Source: Streptococcus pasteurianus (GTDB lineage Bacteria > Bacillota > Bacilli > Lactobacillales > Streptococcaceae). Taken from it: DNA of 64,000 bases. Positions 28,009-37,290 of this stretch are shown here, in pieces (the first letter of the stretch is position 1; each line of letters starts with the position of its first letter). The DNA lies in NCBI RefSeq assembly GCF_004843545.1, contig NZ_CP039457.1, positions 1,454,501-1,518,500 on the forward strand. Reading direction: 5' to 3'. The position numbers and the translations under genes are program-made. The notes beneath the pieces were generated by a model. That model made no database searches. It saw only the letters and a list, made by a program, of their open reading frames with translations, and was not told the DNA's origin.

Positions 28009-28424
28009 GCTTCTTCTCCTTTTTTACGAAATATTTTTGAGGCAACTTTGCCAACAGCAAATGCTGCACCAGCTTTGCTAACATTTGATGAGGCTTGAGT
28101 AGCTTTTTGAGTGATGTTACGAGCTTGTGTATTCAAGTCCGAAACAGTCTCAGACAACTCTGCAACTGCCACAAAAAGTGGATCAATTGTTGCCACCTTA
28201 CCATTAACATCCTCAACTAAAACATTAGCTTTAGCCAGGATTTCATTGGTCTGATGAAGAGTGACGTTAACATCACTGGTCAACACTTTTATGGTCTGCT
28301 TTGTTTCATCAATTGTCTCATTTACAACATCAACTGTTTTATATAGTTTAACACCCAGTGGTATAAAAACGCCAACCAAAACAGCAAAAGCAATGGCAAT
28401 AATTAATAGTGCTACTTCAAACAT
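28005..28424 (-). CDS. DUF948 domain-containing protein
   Basis: About 139 residues: one N-terminal membrane anchor (FEVALLIIAIAFAVLVGVFI), then long heptad-like helices (TVDVVNETIDETKQTIKVL region) with methyl-accepting-protein-like spacing. DUF948 proteins accompany YtxH proteins in Firmicutes and may be membrane-linked scaffold or stress proteins. I prefer Met 28424, with GGGAG five bases upstream, over the ORF start four codons earlier. Confidence 0.85.
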   Translation of the reverse strand: MFEVALLIIAIAFAVLVGVFIPLGVKLYKTVDVVNETIDETKQTIKVLTSDVNVTLHQTNEILAKANVLVEDVNGKVATIDPLFVAVAELSETVSDLNTQARNITQKATQASSNVSKAGAAFAVGKVASKIFRKKGEEA

Positions 28425-28447
28425 TTTTTCTCCCATCTACCTATTTT

Positions 28448-29230
28448 TTATTCCTGATAATACGGAACATCTTTCTGTTTTCTTCTCCAGATAACCAAGA
28501 CCACACCAATCAAAACGAGTAGAGCAGAAAGCCATTGTGATACTCGAATTCCGAGTAACATTAGACTATCTGTCCGCATTCCTTCGATAACAAAGCGTCC
28601 ACAGCCATACCAAATAAGGTAAAAGAAGGCAATTTCGCCTCGTTTGAAGAAACGTGCTCGGTGTCTCAGGCTCATGACAATCACAAATCCTAATAAATTC
28701 CACAATGATTCATATAAAAATGTCGGAACACGATACGAACCATCAATATACATCTGGTTCTTGATAAAATCTGGTAGGTAATTCAGATTATCTACTATTT
28801 TACCATAAGCTTCTTGATTTATGAAATTTCCCCATCGTCCAATAGCTTGCGCAATCATGACACCAGGTGCTGCAATGTCCAAAAAATCGAGTGGATTGAT
28901 TGCTCGGTAATAAGAAAAAACAAATAATACGATTGCTCCTGTAATCAAGCCACCGTAAATAGCAAGGCCACCGTTCCAAATGGCAACTATTTCGCTCAAT
29001 GGCTGATTAGCATAATAAGACCAATCAAAAATGACATAATAAACACGAGCACCAATAATCGCAAGCGGAAATGCAATTAAAATAAAATCTAAAATATCAT
29101 CAGGAATTATCTTCCGACGCGGTACTTCTTTCATTGCTAAATAAACAGCAAGAAGTAATCCCGAAACAATGAAAATCGCATACCAACGAATGCTAATAGA
29201 AACTAACTGGATAGCAACTGGATCAATCAT
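28448..29230 (-). CDS. lgt: Prolipoprotein diacylglyceryl transferase
   Basis: This 260-residue membrane enzyme transfers diacylglycerol from phosphatidylglycerol to the lipobox cysteine of prolipoproteins. The signature [13 protein letters not shown] is near residue 130-143, and [11 protein letters not shown] near 173 is also typical. Seven or so membrane segments are visible. Its start overlaps the hprK stop by one base, the usual streptococcal hprK-lgt arrangement. Confidence 0.97.
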   Translation of the reverse strand: MIDPVAIQLVSISIRWYAIFIVSGLLLAVYLAMKEVPRRKIIPDDILDFILIAFPLAIIGARVYYVIFDWSYYANQPLSEIVAIWNGGLAIYGGLITGAIVLFVFSYYRAINPLDFLDIAAPGVMIAQAIGRWGNFINQEAYGKIVDNLNYLPDFIKNQMYIDGSYRVPTFLYESLWNLLGFVIVMSLRHRARFFKRGEIAFFYLIWYGCGRFVIEGMRTDSLMLLGIRVSQWLSALLVLIGVVLVIWRRKQKDVPYYQE

Positions 29231-30159
29231 TAGTTCTCCTCGTTTTGACTAATAAGCTGAGTGAGGCGGTCCTCAAATGTCTTAGTTGCATCAAATCCCA
29301 TTTGTTTAGCACGGTAGTTCATGGCTGCTGCTTCAATAACGACTGACACGTTACGTCCGGTTTTTACTGGGATACGCACACGTGGAATTTTTACACCAGA
29401 TAACTCGATTTCTTCGTTGCTATTTCCTAAACGGTCAAAGATTTTATCGGATTCAAAATTCTCTAAGTATATTGCCAATTGAACTTGTGATGAGTCTTTA
29501 ACAGCGCTAGCACCATACAAGCTCATCACGTCAATGATACCAACACCTCGAATTTCAAGCAAATGGCGGAGAATTTCTGCGGGTTCACCCCAAAGTGTTT
29601 CTTCGTCTTTGGCAAATACATCGACACGGTCGTCAGCTACCAAACGGTGACCACGTTTGACTAACTCAAGACCTGTTTCACTTTTACCAATTCCTGAATC
29701 ACCTTGAATTAAAACTCCCATACCGTAAATGTCCATAAGAACACCATGAACACTAGTACGTTCGGCAAGGCAAGAATCCAGATACCATGACATCTCACCA
29801 GATAAACGACTTGTTGGCACATGACTTTGTAAAACAGCAATACCTTTTTCTTTAGCGGCTGCCAACATTTCATCTGGGATGGCTAGATTACGCGCCACAA
29901 TAATAGCAGGTGTCTCTGGCTTAATCATTTCTGCCAAGACTTGATGACGATTATGCGATGACATCTTAGTAAGATAAGACCACTCTTTCATCCCTAACAA
30001 TTGCAGACGTTCTGGCGAATAATAATCAAAATACCCTGTCATCTCAAGCCCAGGCCGTGAAATATCTGATGTTGTAATTTCTTTAGCTAATAAGTTATCA
30101 TCACCATATATAACATCTAGCTTGACCTTGTCCACCAACATTTTTACAGTAACCGACAT
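29230..30159 (-). CDS. hprK: HPr kinase/phosphorylase
   Basis: A 309-residue bifunctional enzyme that phosphorylates HPr at Ser46 and reverses the reaction; P-Ser-HPr with CcpA mediates carbon catabolite repression. The Walker A loop is GDSGIGKSE near 153-161, and the HprK signature is [19 protein letters not shown] near 202-220. I start at [11 protein letters not shown] (30159), the position aligned with other streptococcal HprK proteins. It lacks a good ribosome binding site; a strong site lies slightly upstream before an out-of-frame ATG. Confidence 0.95.
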   Translation of the reverse strand: MSVTVKMLVDKVKLDVIYGDDNLLAKEITTSDISRPGLEMTGYFDYYSPERLQLLGMKEWSYLTKMSSHNRHQVLAEMIKPETPAIIVARNLAIPDEMLAAAKEKGIAVLQSHVPTSRLSGEMSWYLDSCLAERTSVHGVLMDIYGMGVLIQGDSGIGKSETGLELVKRGHRLVADDRVDVFAKDEETLWGEPAEILRHLLEIRGVGIIDVMSLYGASAVKDSSQVQLAIYLENFESDKIFDRLGNSNEEIELSGVKIPRVRIPVKTGRNVSVVIEAAAMNYRAKQMGFDATKTFEDRLTQLISQNEEN

Positions 30160-30178
30160 TTGATGTACCATGAACCAT
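30101..30178 (-). CDS. Possible 25-codon ORF overlapping the hprK start
   Basis: An ATG at 30178 has the near-ideal binding site GAGGTGATT (30184-30192) upstream and would encode 25 residues ([20 protein letters not shown] and five more) before TGA at 30101-30103. It is out of frame with hprK and overlaps its first 20 codons. It might couple or limit hprK translation, or be an accident. Confidence 0.25.
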   Translation of the reverse strand: MVHGTSNVGYCKNVGGQGQARCYIW

Positions 30179-30246
30179 TTACCAATCACCTCGTGACTAT
30201 GTAAATAAATTGAAAATCTTAGAAAATAAGATTGTCTAAACCACAA

Positions 30247-30507
30247 ACTATTTTCAGTTTCTCATCAATTTTTGTTCAATCCTTTTCCTCTTTTTTCATT
30301 ATTATATCACATTAACCTATAAAAGTAAGCGCTCACGCAGACTTATTCAAAAATATTGTCAGTTTCATGTTGATAAAGAGCCACTAAATTAAAAACCCAG
30401 AACAACTATGTTGCTCTGAGTTCCTCCTGTTTTGAAAGACCATTATAAGTTCCTGTTATCCTTACAAGTGTCAAGTTTTTGCTACATTGAAGTTGAACTG
30501 TCAATTC
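30247..30507. other. Gap between hprK and pspC
   Basis: No gene visible. A terminator-like hairpin for the upstream PspC gene (arms AACTCAGAGCAAC and TTGTTCTGGGTTTTT on the minus strand) lies at 30391-30423, and a possible hprK promoter region lies near 30247-30310. Confidence 0.45.
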
Positions 30508-30786
30508 TTACCAAAACCAACCGTCGTTGTCGTCATCTTCATCAACGACTTCAGCATCCTTACGTCGGCGTGGCCCCGTTCCGTAATGGTCGCGAGTGAT
30601 ATCTTCTTTGTAAGGAAGAAAAATTGCTAAAAGAATATAAATGACAATGCCAAAGCCATAAAAATACATCAGCAATGCTGTCAGGACACGCGTCAAAGGC
30701 AAGTCCCAACCAAACTTATCAGCAATTCCGGCACAGACACCACAAACCAGTTTATTTTTTCGCTGTTTATAAAGAGCTGATTTCAT
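30508..30786 (-). CDS. PspC domain-containing membrane protein
   Basis: The 92-residue protein has the PspC pattern: YKQRKNKLVCGVCAGIADKF at residues 6-25, then a membrane segment (about 35-58, LLMYFYGFGIVIYILLAIFL) and a charged tail ending NDGWFW. PspC proteins sense or respond to envelope stress in many bacteria; in Firmicutes they are often linked to LiaFSR, but no lia genes are next to it here. Monocistronic. Confidence 0.85.
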   Translation of the reverse strand: MKSALYKQRKNKLVCGVCAGIADKFGWDLPLTRVLTALLMYFYGFGIVIYILLAIFLPYKEDITRDHYGTGPRRRKDAEVVDEDDDNDGWFW

Positions 30787-30843
30787 TTTAGTCCCTTCCT
30801 TCTTTTTATCTCACTATAGTTATTATATCTCATCGCCTTTAAA

Positions 30844-30871
30844 ATAAAATCAGTCCTACGACTGATTTTAT
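30844..30871. terminator. Hairpin between pspC promoter and sprT-like gene
   Basis: Perfect 12-bp arms ATAAAATCAGTC and GACTGATTTTAT with a 4-base loop, about 30 bp after the SprT-like stop on the minus strand. Confidence 0.6.
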
Positions 30872-30902
30872 ACTGAAGAAAAAATCTTTTTTGAAGTTTA
30901 CC

Positions 30903-31346
30903 TTACGTTTCTCGAGTTTTGATTTCTAAGAGCTTGCCATGGCAATGTCCACAACGATATTTTTGAGTATTGACATGGCATTTTCGGTGATAGTCTTGTC
31001 CACATTTTTGGCAACGGTATAAGTATTTTTCCGTCTTTTGGGGCATGGCTGGCGCATAACGCAAACCATCAACTGCTTGCAATAATGCTTTAAAGTCTGC
31101 ATCAGCGTGCTTGTAGCCTTTTCCCTCAAAATACAAATGGTAATGGCAAAGCTCATGGCGAACAATTTTTCGAAAAACGTCAACACCAAATGTTTCATAA
31201 ATTTTGGGATTAAAATCCAAATGCCCATCAGCTGGGAAAAAACGACCACCCGTTGTCCGCAAACGTGGATTCCAAAGTGCCGTATGGCGAAATTCTTTTC
31301 CGAAATCTTCTCGTGAAACTGTTTTGACAAAATTAGTTAAGTTCAC
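30903..31346 (-). CDS. SprT-like zinc protein
   Basis: This 147-residue protein has a metalloprotease-type [17 protein letters not shown] at residues 65-81, the SprT/Spartan motif, and a C-terminal zinc ribbon with cysteines in [15 protein letters not shown] and KYRCGHCHG. Eukaryotic Spartan degrades DNA-protein crosslinks; the bacterial role is unclear. Its start overlaps the tex stop codon by 14 bp, so both genes are co-transcribed and possibly coupled. Confidence 0.9.
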   Translation of the reverse strand: MNLTNFVKTVSREDFGKEFRHTALWNPRLRTTGGRFFPADGHLDFNPKIYETFGVDVFRKIVRHELCHYHLYFEGKGYKHADADFKALLQAVDGLRYAPAMPQKTEKYLYRCQKCGQDYHRKCHVNTQKYRCGHCHGKLLEIKTRET

Positions 31347-33459
31347 GTAAATCTACCAAGGAAAGATTGATTTTTCCACGTTCTTTATCGATTTTTGAAA
31401 CCCAAACCGTCACAACGTCTCCGACAGAAACCACTTGACTTGGGTGTTTGACAAAGGACTTGCTCATTTGTGAAATGTGAATCAAGCCGTCATCATGCAA
31501 ACCAATATCAACAAAGGCACCAAAATCAACGACATTACGGACAGTTCCTTCTAATTTTTGCCCAATTTCAAGATCTGAAATATCCAAAACATCTTGGCGG
31601 AGCACAGGTGCTTCAAAATCATCACGCAAATCACGTCCTGGTTTTAAGAGGTCAGCAATAATATCTTTAAGTGTTTCTTGCCCTATATTAATGGTTTCAG
31701 CCATCGTTTCAATTGAAACAGATTGCAGTTTTATTTTTGCTGAATCATCTAAATCTGTGATATTTAATTCTTTCAATAAATGTTCAACGGCTTTATACGA
31801 CTCTGGGTGAACGCCTGTATTGTCAAGGATATTTTCTGCCCCTGGAATACGCAAGAAACCTGCTGCTTGTTCAAAAGCCTTAGCTCCCAGACGTGGAACT
31901 TTTTTGATGTCTTCACGCGAAGCAATTCGTCCATTTTCATCACGGTATTTGACAATATTTTCAGAAATTGTTTTATTTAATCCTGAAACGTGGGCTAATA
32001 GCGCAGGGCTTGCTGTATTAATATTAACGCCGACTTGGTTAACAACAGTATCTACAACAAAATCAAGGTTTTCGGCAAGTTTTTTCTGACTAACATCGTG
32101 CTGATATTGTCCGACACCAATTGATTTTGGATCGATTTTAACCAATTCTGCAAGTGGGTCTTGCAAACGACGCGCAATGGAAATAGCAGAGCGTTTTTCA
32201 ACAGTCAAATCTGGAAACTCATGACGTGCCAATTCAGATGCTGAATAGACAGAAGCTCCGCTTTCATTGACAATCACATAAGAAACATCAGGAAAATCTT
32301 TCAAAGCTTGTGCCACAAAGGCTTCACTTTCACGGCTAGCAGTCCCATTTCCGATAGCAATAATCTCAACACCATATGTGCGAATGAGCTCTGCTAAATC
32401 TTTTTTCGATTGCTCGATTTTAGCCTGACTAGCTGGTGGAACAGGATAGATAACTTGGGTAGTCATCAATTTTCCTGTTTGGTCAACAACAGCTAACTTA
32501 GCTCCTGTACGAAAGGCTGGGTCAAATCCTAACACCATTTTTCCTTTCAAAGGAGACACCAAAAGGAGATTGCGAAGATTTTCGGAGAACAGTTCGATTG
32601 CACCATCCTCTGCACTTTCTGTTAACTCACTGTGAACACGGCGTTCCATAGCAGGAACGATTTTTTTCTTAATCGTTTTGGCGATGACATCATCAATATA
32701 AGCATTTTTATTTTTAAAACGAGCTCCCATGAAGCGCACCATTTTATCAATGTTATGCTCGAAACCAACTTTTAAAATGCCGAGTTTTTCACCACGATTA
32801 AGCGCCAAAATACGATAACCTTGAATTTTAGAAACTTTCTCTGAAAAATCGTAGTAAATTTGGAAGGTTTTATTATCATCGGCAGCTTCGTCTTTAACTG
32901 TTGATATGATTGAGCTGTAAGACCAGATTTCATTGTAAACCCATGAGCGGAGCTGGTTGTCCTCTGAAAAAGCTTCAATGAGAATTTCACAAGCGCCAGC
33001 AAGTGTCTTGTCAGCTGTTTCAAATCCTTCTGTTATAAAATTCGCTGCTTCTACTTCAAGCGAAGGTTTATTTTGCAAAATTAAACGAGCTAGTGGAAAT
33101 AGCCCTGCTTCTCTGGCGATAGTGGCTTTGGTACGACGTTTTTCCTTGTAAGGAAGATAAAGTTCCTCAACGTCGGCCAACTTTTCAGCGTTCTCAATAG
33201 CTTTTTTGAGTTCCGCAGTAAGCTTACCTTGTTCTTCAATTTTAGCAAGAACAGTCGCCTTACGGTCAGTTAAAGCTGTCATGCTTTTATCCAAGTCAAT
33301 GATAGCCTTAATTTGTACTTCATCCAAATTATCTGTCATTTCCTTACGGTAACGAGCAATGAAAGGAATGGTATTTCCTTGTGAAGTCAAGTCTAGAACT
33401 TTGGCAATTTGGCTCTCTTTGAGGTTTAAATCTTGAGCAATTTTTGTTACATTTTCCAT
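31333..33459 (-). CDS. tex: Tex-family S1 RNA-binding protein
   Basis: This 708-residue protein is a Tex-type transcription accessory factor. The N-terminal Tex region contains [17 protein letters not shown] near 32-48; the YqgF/RNase H-like domain ([21 protein letters not shown] near 308) follows, then HhH motifs (near 490-540) and a C-terminal S1 domain ([20 protein letters not shown] near 630). Tex proteins bind nucleic acid and influence transcription and stress tolerance. A SprT-like gene follows with overlapping reading frames. Confidence 0.95.
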   Translation of the reverse strand: MENVTKIAQDLNLKESQIAKVLDLTSQGNTIPFIARYRKEMTDNLDEVQIKAIIDLDKSMTALTDRKATVLAKIEEQGKLTAELKKAIENAEKLADVEELYLPYKEKRRTKATIAREAGLFPLARLILQNKPSLEVEAANFITEGFETADKTLAGACEILIEAFSEDNQLRSWVYNEIWSYSSIISTVKDEAADDNKTFQIYYDFSEKVSKIQGYRILALNRGEKLGILKVGFEHNIDKMVRFMGARFKNKNAYIDDVIAKTIKKKIVPAMERRVHSELTESAEDGAIELFSENLRNLLLVSPLKGKMVLGFDPAFRTGAKLAVVDQTGKLMTTQVIYPVPPASQAKIEQSKKDLAELIRTYGVEIIAIGNGTASRESEAFVAQALKDFPDVSYVIVNESGASVYSASELARHEFPDLTVEKRSAISIARRLQDPLAELVKIDPKSIGVGQYQHDVSQKKLAENLDFVVDTVVNQVGVNINTASPALLAHVSGLNKTISENIVKYRDENGRIASREDIKKVPRLGAKAFEQAAGFLRIPGAENILDNTGVHPESYKAVEHLLKELNITDLDDSAKIKLQSVSIETMAETINIGQETLKDIIADLLKPGRDLRDDFEAPVLRQDVLDISDLEIGQKLEGTVRNVVDFGAFVDIGLHDDGLIHISQMSKSFVKHPSQVVSVGDVVTVWVSKIDKERGKINLSLVDLRELN

Positions 33460-33613
33460 AGTGCTTCTATTATATCATAAATCAGCTGAATCTAAGGTTT
33501 TCTCTTAGATTTTTAAATGCAATAATGAGAAATTCACGCCAATTTCTTAGGCAGATAAATATCTAAATGACACACTATTTCGCATTAAAATAGCTAACTT
33601 GTCTGCTTAGTTT

Positions 33614-33642
33614 TTGTACTATTTGAGGATTGATAGTATAAT
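33614..33642 (+). promoter_or_regulatory. Promoter of the small-protein/permease operon
   Basis: TTGTAC (33614-33619), a 17-bp spacer and TATAAT (33637-33642). The start codon at 33676 follows after an AAAGAGGTG-type binding site. Confidence 0.65.
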
Positions 33643-33675
33643 AAGAGGTGATTACATATAGAAAAGAGGTGCCTT

Positions 33676-33810
33676 ATGGCTATCACACATAAACGTCAAG
33701 ATGATTTAGAGTCAATGTTTGCAAGCTTTGCAAGTATTCCTAAAATCTCTAGCGACCCTGAAAAAGAAAAGAAAGTTAAGGACAAAAAAGCTGAGAAAGC
33801 GACTGATTAA
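33676..33810 (+). CDS. Small charged cytoplasmic protein, 44 residues (SPJ_0845-like)
   Basis: It is too short for most ORF cut-offs. The sequence starts MAITHKRQDDLESMFASFAS and ends in a Lys/Glu/Asp-rich tail (EKEKKVKDKKAEKATD). It resembles the short streptococcal SPJ_0845-type family as I recall it; the match is not verified. AGAGGTG precedes the ATG and a good promoter is 35 bp upstream. It ends 5 bp before the YraQ-like permease gene, so the two are co-transcribed. Confidence 0.65.
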   Translation: MAITHKRQDDLESMFASFASIPKISSDPEKEKKVKDKKAEKATD

Positions 33811-33815
33811 TTTTT

Positions 33816-34718
33816 ATGGAAATTTTTAATAATTTACCTGCTAGTGTCTTACAATGGTTTGCGATTTTTATTTCAATCATTATCGAGGCACTGCCTTTTG
33901 TTTTGCTAGGAACTATTCTTTCTGGCTTCATTGAGGTTTATGTTACGCCTGATTTGGTACAACGTTTTCTACCTCGAAATCGTTTTTTACGAATCCTTTT
34001 TGGAACTTTTATCGGTTTTGTCTTTCCGTCCTGCGAATGTGGTATTGTTCCCATTATCACGCGCTTTTTGGAGAAAAAAGTTCCTAGTTACACCGCTGTT
34101 CCTTTCTTGGCAACAGCTCCGATTATCAACCCAATCGTCCTTTTTGCCACCTATTCAGCTTTTGGAAATAGCTGGCGCTTCTTAGGCTTACGACTGCTTG
34201 GTGCCATCATTGTTGCTATTACGTTGGGTATCATGCTGGGATTTGTGGTTGATGAAAATATCCTCAAAGAAAATGCTAAACCAACACATTTTCATGATTA
34301 TTCTGGTGAAACATGGTATCGCAAAATTTTCTTAGCTCTTGCGCACGCAATTGATGAATTTTTTGATACTGGACGTTATTTGGTTTTTGGTACCCTGGTA
34401 GCTTCAGGAATGCAGATTTACCTGCCAACACGCATTTTGACCAGAATTGGTGGTAATGCCCTTACAGCCATTTTAGTCATGATGTTACTGGCATTCATTC
34501 TTTCTCTTTGTAGTGAAGCAGATGCCTTTATCGGAGCTTCCTTGCTATCAAGTTTTGGTACAGCACCTGTTCTAGCCTTTCTTTTGATTGGACCAATGGT
34601 AGATATTAAAAACCTAATGATGATGGTAAATTCCTTTAAACCTCGCTTTATCGTTCAATTTATCACAGTATCTGTTGGGATGATTATTATTTACTGTTTA
34701 CTTGTGGGGGTGATTTGA
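33816..34718 (+). CDS. YraQ/UPF0718 family permease
   Basis: This 300-residue membrane protein has about eight hydrophobic segments. Typical family stretches are FPSCECGIVPIITRFLEKKV near 70-89, where the two cysteines form a CxC motif, and PFLATAPIINPIVLFATYSA near 95-114; the second half repeats the pattern (SLCSEADAFIGASLLSSFG). The family is called permease, but the substrate is not established; metal or organic ions have been proposed. It overlaps the TIGR03943 partner by 4 bp (ATGA). Confidence 0.85.
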   Translation: MEIFNNLPASVLQWFAIFISIIIEALPFVLLGTILSGFIEVYVTPDLVQRFLPRNRFLRILFGTFIGFVFPSCECGIVPIITRFLEKKVPSYTAVPFLATAPIINPIVLFATYSAFGNSWRFLGLRLLGAIIVAITLGIMLGFVVDENILKENAKPTHFHDYSGETWYRKIFLALAHAIDEFFDTGRYLVFGTLVASGMQIYLPTRILTRIGGNALTAILVMMLLAFILSLCSEADAFIGASLLSSFGTAPVLAFLLIGPMVDIKNLMMMVNSFKPRFIVQFITVSVGMIIIYCLLVGVI

Positions 34719-35530
34719 TGATTCGATTTTTAATTTTAGCGGGTTACTTTGAATTAACCATGTATCTTCAAATCTCTGGGAAATTGGATCAATACATCAA
34801 TACTCACTATGCTTATTTAGCCTACATTTCCATGGTTTTATCATTCCTTTTAGCAGTTATTCAACTGGTTATTTGGATGAAAAACCTGAAATTGCACAGC
34901 CATTTACATGGAAAAATAGCGAAGCTGACTAGTCCGATGATTTTGGTCATTCCAGTTTTGGTAGGACTCTTAGTTCCTACGGTAACGCTGGATTCAACGA
35001 CAGTGGCTGCCAAAGGCTATAATTTCCCACTTGCTGCTGGTTCTGCTGGTACGGTTAGTGATGATGGAACAACAGTCCAATACCTGAAACCTGACACAAG
35101 TTTGTATTTTACATCTTCTGCTTACGAAAAAGAAATGCAGAAAGAACTCAAAAAATATAAAGGTTCAGGCGAACTTAAAATCACAACCGAAAATTATATG
35201 GAAGTCATGGAACTCATCTATCTCTATCCTGACGAATTTATGGGACGTGAGATTACTTATACTGGATTTGTTTATAACGAGCCTGGCCACGAAGGCTATC
35301 AATTCCTTTTCCGTTTTGGTATCATTCACTGTATTGCGGATTCTGGTGTTTATGGCTTATTGACAACTGGAAACAATACAAACTACGCTGATAACACTTG
35401 GATTACCGCAACAGGCACAATCAGCCTCGAATACAACCAAACCCTTGAACAAACACTCCCAGTTCTTCATATTACAGAAATGAAAGAGACTAGTGAACCT
35501 GATAATCCTTATGTTTATCGTGTCTTTTAA
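34715..35530 (+). CDS. TIGR03943 family putative permease subunit
   Basis: This 271-residue protein has three or so N-terminal membrane segments (about residues 1-90) and then an extracellular/soluble domain, with FMGREITYTGFVYNEPG and FRFGIIHCIADSGVYGLL as conserved stretches near 170-210. TIGR03943 proteins are always paired with a YraQ-type permease, as here (4-bp overlap). The function is unknown. A GC-rich terminator follows directly. Confidence 0.85.
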   Translation: MMIRFLILAGYFELTMYLQISGKLDQYINTHYAYLAYISMVLSFLLAVIQLVIWMKNLKLHSHLHGKIAKLTSPMILVIPVLVGLLVPTVTLDSTTVAAKGYNFPLAAGSAGTVSDDGTTVQYLKPDTSLYFTSSAYEKEMQKELKKYKGSGELKITTENYMEVMELIYLYPDEFMGREITYTGFVYNEPGHEGYQFLFRFGIIHCIADSGVYGLLTTGNNTNYADNTWITATGTISLEYNQTLEQTLPVLHITEMKETSEPDNPYVYRVF

Positions 35531-35533
35531 ACA

Positions 35534-35572
35534 CAAGCCCCCCTCCAAAACTGGAAGGGGGGTTTTGCTTGG
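35534..35572 (+). terminator. GC-rich terminator after the permease pair
   Basis: CCCCCCTCC and GGAAGGGGGG arms followed by TTTT. Confidence 0.75.
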
Positions 35573-35596
35573 TGATTAGAATCTTATGCTACTATG

Positions 35597-36589
35597 TCAT
35601 GGTTCAATAATAATCGTTCCTAAAAAGTCATTCTTTTCAAGTTTACGATAAGCTTCCCAAATCTGACTTAAAGGGTAAGTTTTAGCAATAGTAGGATTAA
35701 AATCACCAAGTGATAATTTTTCACAAATGTGAGTCACCGCTTGGCTTCTTGCCAAGTCATCCTCAACAAGTTCACTTACTGTCCATCCCTTAAGCATTAA
35801 ACCTTTACCAAGCAAAAGTCCTGCCGAAAATTGGCACTCACTGCCACCAAGAATGCCATATTCATAAATTTTTGCCCCTACGCTAGCCACTTGAAGCAAA
35901 TCAGGCAATGCATTACCACCAATAGGATCAAAAATGAATTGAACACCTTTTCCAACAGTAATTTCAGAAATTCTAGTAACCAAATCTTCTTCATTACTAA
36001 TAATGACATGGTTCAATTGTTTTAGCTGCCGCAGTTGCGCTGCTTTACGGCGTGAGCGGGTTGTCACAATTGGAATTGCTCCTAATTCACGTGCCAAATC
36101 AATCGCCGCTTGACCAACAGCAGAAGTCCCTGCAATAATCAACACGTAATCACCAGATTTTAGATTACTCTGACTATAAACAGGGTAAGCTGTTAGGTAT
36201 GGTACCCAGGTACTAGCAGCTGCTGCAAAATCTATATTATCTGGAATCTCAACCAGACGACTGGCTGGAATAATAATATCATCTCCCAAACTTGGATAAC
36301 GTTCAAAATCATATGGTCCAACAGGCATAACTCGCTTACCAAGCCATTTTTCATCAACCGCTTTTCCAATAGCAGTCACAATTCCAGCAGCCTCATACCC
36401 AAGAGAGCTAATTTCATGAATAGCTTCTCCTGGCAAACGTAATCCCTTGATGTAGTTTAGCTGATCGCCAGTAATTCGACTCGCTTTGACAGTCATTCTC
36501 ACTTCATTTGAGGCTAATTCACGAAGTTCAACCTCATCCAACTGTAACTGGTCAATCCCTTGACCGTGAACACGAACTAATGTTGCCAT
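35597..36589 (-). CDS. Zinc-independent MDR-family NAD(P)H oxidoreductase (quinone oxidoreductase-like)
   Basis: A 330-residue medium-chain dehydrogenase/reductase. The N-terminal GroES-like part includes ISSLGYEAAGIVTAIG near 60-75; the nucleotide-binding fold has IIAGTSAVGQAAIDLARELG near 149-168. The catalytic zinc cysteines of alcohol dehydrogenases are absent, so it resembles quinone oxidoreductases. I start at MATLVRVHG (36589), with AGGAG nine bases upstream. It is divergent from a MerR regulator and its promoter has the 19-bp MerR spacer, so induction by that regulator is likely. Confidence 0.88.
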   Translation of the reverse strand: MATLVRVHGQGIDQLQLDEVELRELASNEVRMTVKASRITGDQLNYIKGLRLPGEAIHEISSLGYEAAGIVTAIGKAVDEKWLGKRVMPVGPYDFERYPSLGDDIIIPASRLVEIPDNIDFAAAASTWVPYLTAYPVYSQSNLKSGDYVLIIAGTSAVGQAAIDLARELGAIPIVTTRSRRKAAQLRQLKQLNHVIISNEEDLVTRISEITVGKGVQFIFDPIGGNALPDLLQVASVGAKIYEYGILGGSECQFSAGLLLGKGLMLKGWTVSELVEDDLARSQAVTHICEKLSLGDFNPTIAKTYPLSQIWEAYRKLEKNDFLGTIIIEP

Positions 36590-36632
36590 AAAAGTTTCTC
36601 CTTTACTTTTGTAATCTTTTTTTGATACCATG

Positions 36633-36663
36633 ATTATAGACCCCTCGGGTAACCCGAAGTCAA
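36633..36663 (-). promoter_or_regulatory. MerR-type promoter with 19-bp spacer and central operator
   Basis: On the minus strand TTGACT (36658-36663) and TATAAT (36633-36638) are 19 bp apart, the over-long spacing that MerR regulators correct by twisting DNA. The spacer holds the perfect palindrome TCGGGT-T-ACCCGA (36645-36657). The adjacent regulator gene is a MerR family member. Confidence 0.85.
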
Positions 36664-36695
36664 CTATTTACTATTATTTTTTAGAGGATTTCATT

Positions 36696-37076
36696 ATGTC
36701 ATATACAATTAAAGAAACTAGCAAACGAACTGGGCTAACCTTACACACTATTCGCCACTACTGTGACCTTGACTTAATCCCAAGTTTACAACGTGATGAG
36801 AATAACAACCGTATTTTTGATGAAGCTTCTATTCATTGGTTGTACGCCATAAAATTTCTTAGACAAAGTCAAATGTCTCTCAAAGAAATTCGCCAATTTT
36901 TTGAAAAATACCAATATGACCCAACCAAGTCTAGCGACCGTAAAAAGTTGTTACAAAAAGCCATTCAAGTTTCTGATAAAAAATTACAACAAGCCATTCA
37001 AGAACATGACCAATTAAAACATGAGTTGAAAACTTACCTTGACAATGTTGATTGTGAAAAAAATAAAGAAATCTGA
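36696..37076 (+). CDS. MerR family transcriptional regulator
   Basis: This 126-residue regulator has the MerR winged helix (YTIKETSKRTGLTLHTIRHY at residues 3-22) followed by the coiled-coil dimer helix (about 80-115). The C-terminal effector part is very short, as in the AdhR/NmlR group that responds to aldehydes and electrophiles. Cysteines occur at HYCDLD (about residue 23) and near the C-terminus (VDCEKN); whether they sense anything is unknown. ATG 36696 has AGAGG upstream. It is divergent from the oxidoreductase it probably controls. Confidence 0.88.
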   Translation: MSYTIKETSKRTGLTLHTIRHYCDLDLIPSLQRDENNNRIFDEASIHWLYAIKFLRQSQMSLKEIRQFFEKYQYDPTKSSDRKKLLQKAIQVSDKKLQQAIQEHDQLKHELKTYLDNVDCEKNKEI

Positions 37077-37096
37077 GGCAAAGCTCAGATTTCTAT
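37067..37096 (+). terminator. Terminator after merR
   Basis: AGAAATCTGAG and CTCAGATTTCT arms, starting inside the last codons. Confidence 0.75.
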
Positions 37097-37113
37097 TCTT
37101 GACTATGAAATAG

Positions 37114-37284
37114 TTAGCTAGTATGTTTATAAGCATAAACTAGCCGTCCAATGTTTATGAGTGACACGAATGCCCAAATAAGCATGATAACCCAGTTTGC
37201 CTCAAAGGCATAAATGGCTGTTAAAATAAGAGTAGACGACGTTAAGAGAATTGTTGATAAATGCTCTTTGACAAATTCTAACAT
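37114..37284 (-). CDS. Small membrane protein, 56 residues, downstream of ftsY
   Basis: I do not recognise the family. Translation reads MLEFVKEHLSTILLTSSTLI, a second hydrophobic stretch WVIMLIWAFVSLINIGRLVY and the end AYKHTS. Two membrane segments with a short acidic loop are likely. It begins 6 bp after the ftsY stop codon and has only a weak binding site (AAGGGA about 15 nt upstream), so translation may be coupled to ftsY. The reading frame fills the gap to merR. Confidence 0.5.
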   Translation of the reverse strand: MLEFVKEHLSTILLTSSTLILTAIYAFEANWVIMLIWAFVSLINIGRLVYAYKHTS

Positions 37285-37290
37285 TAGCTT

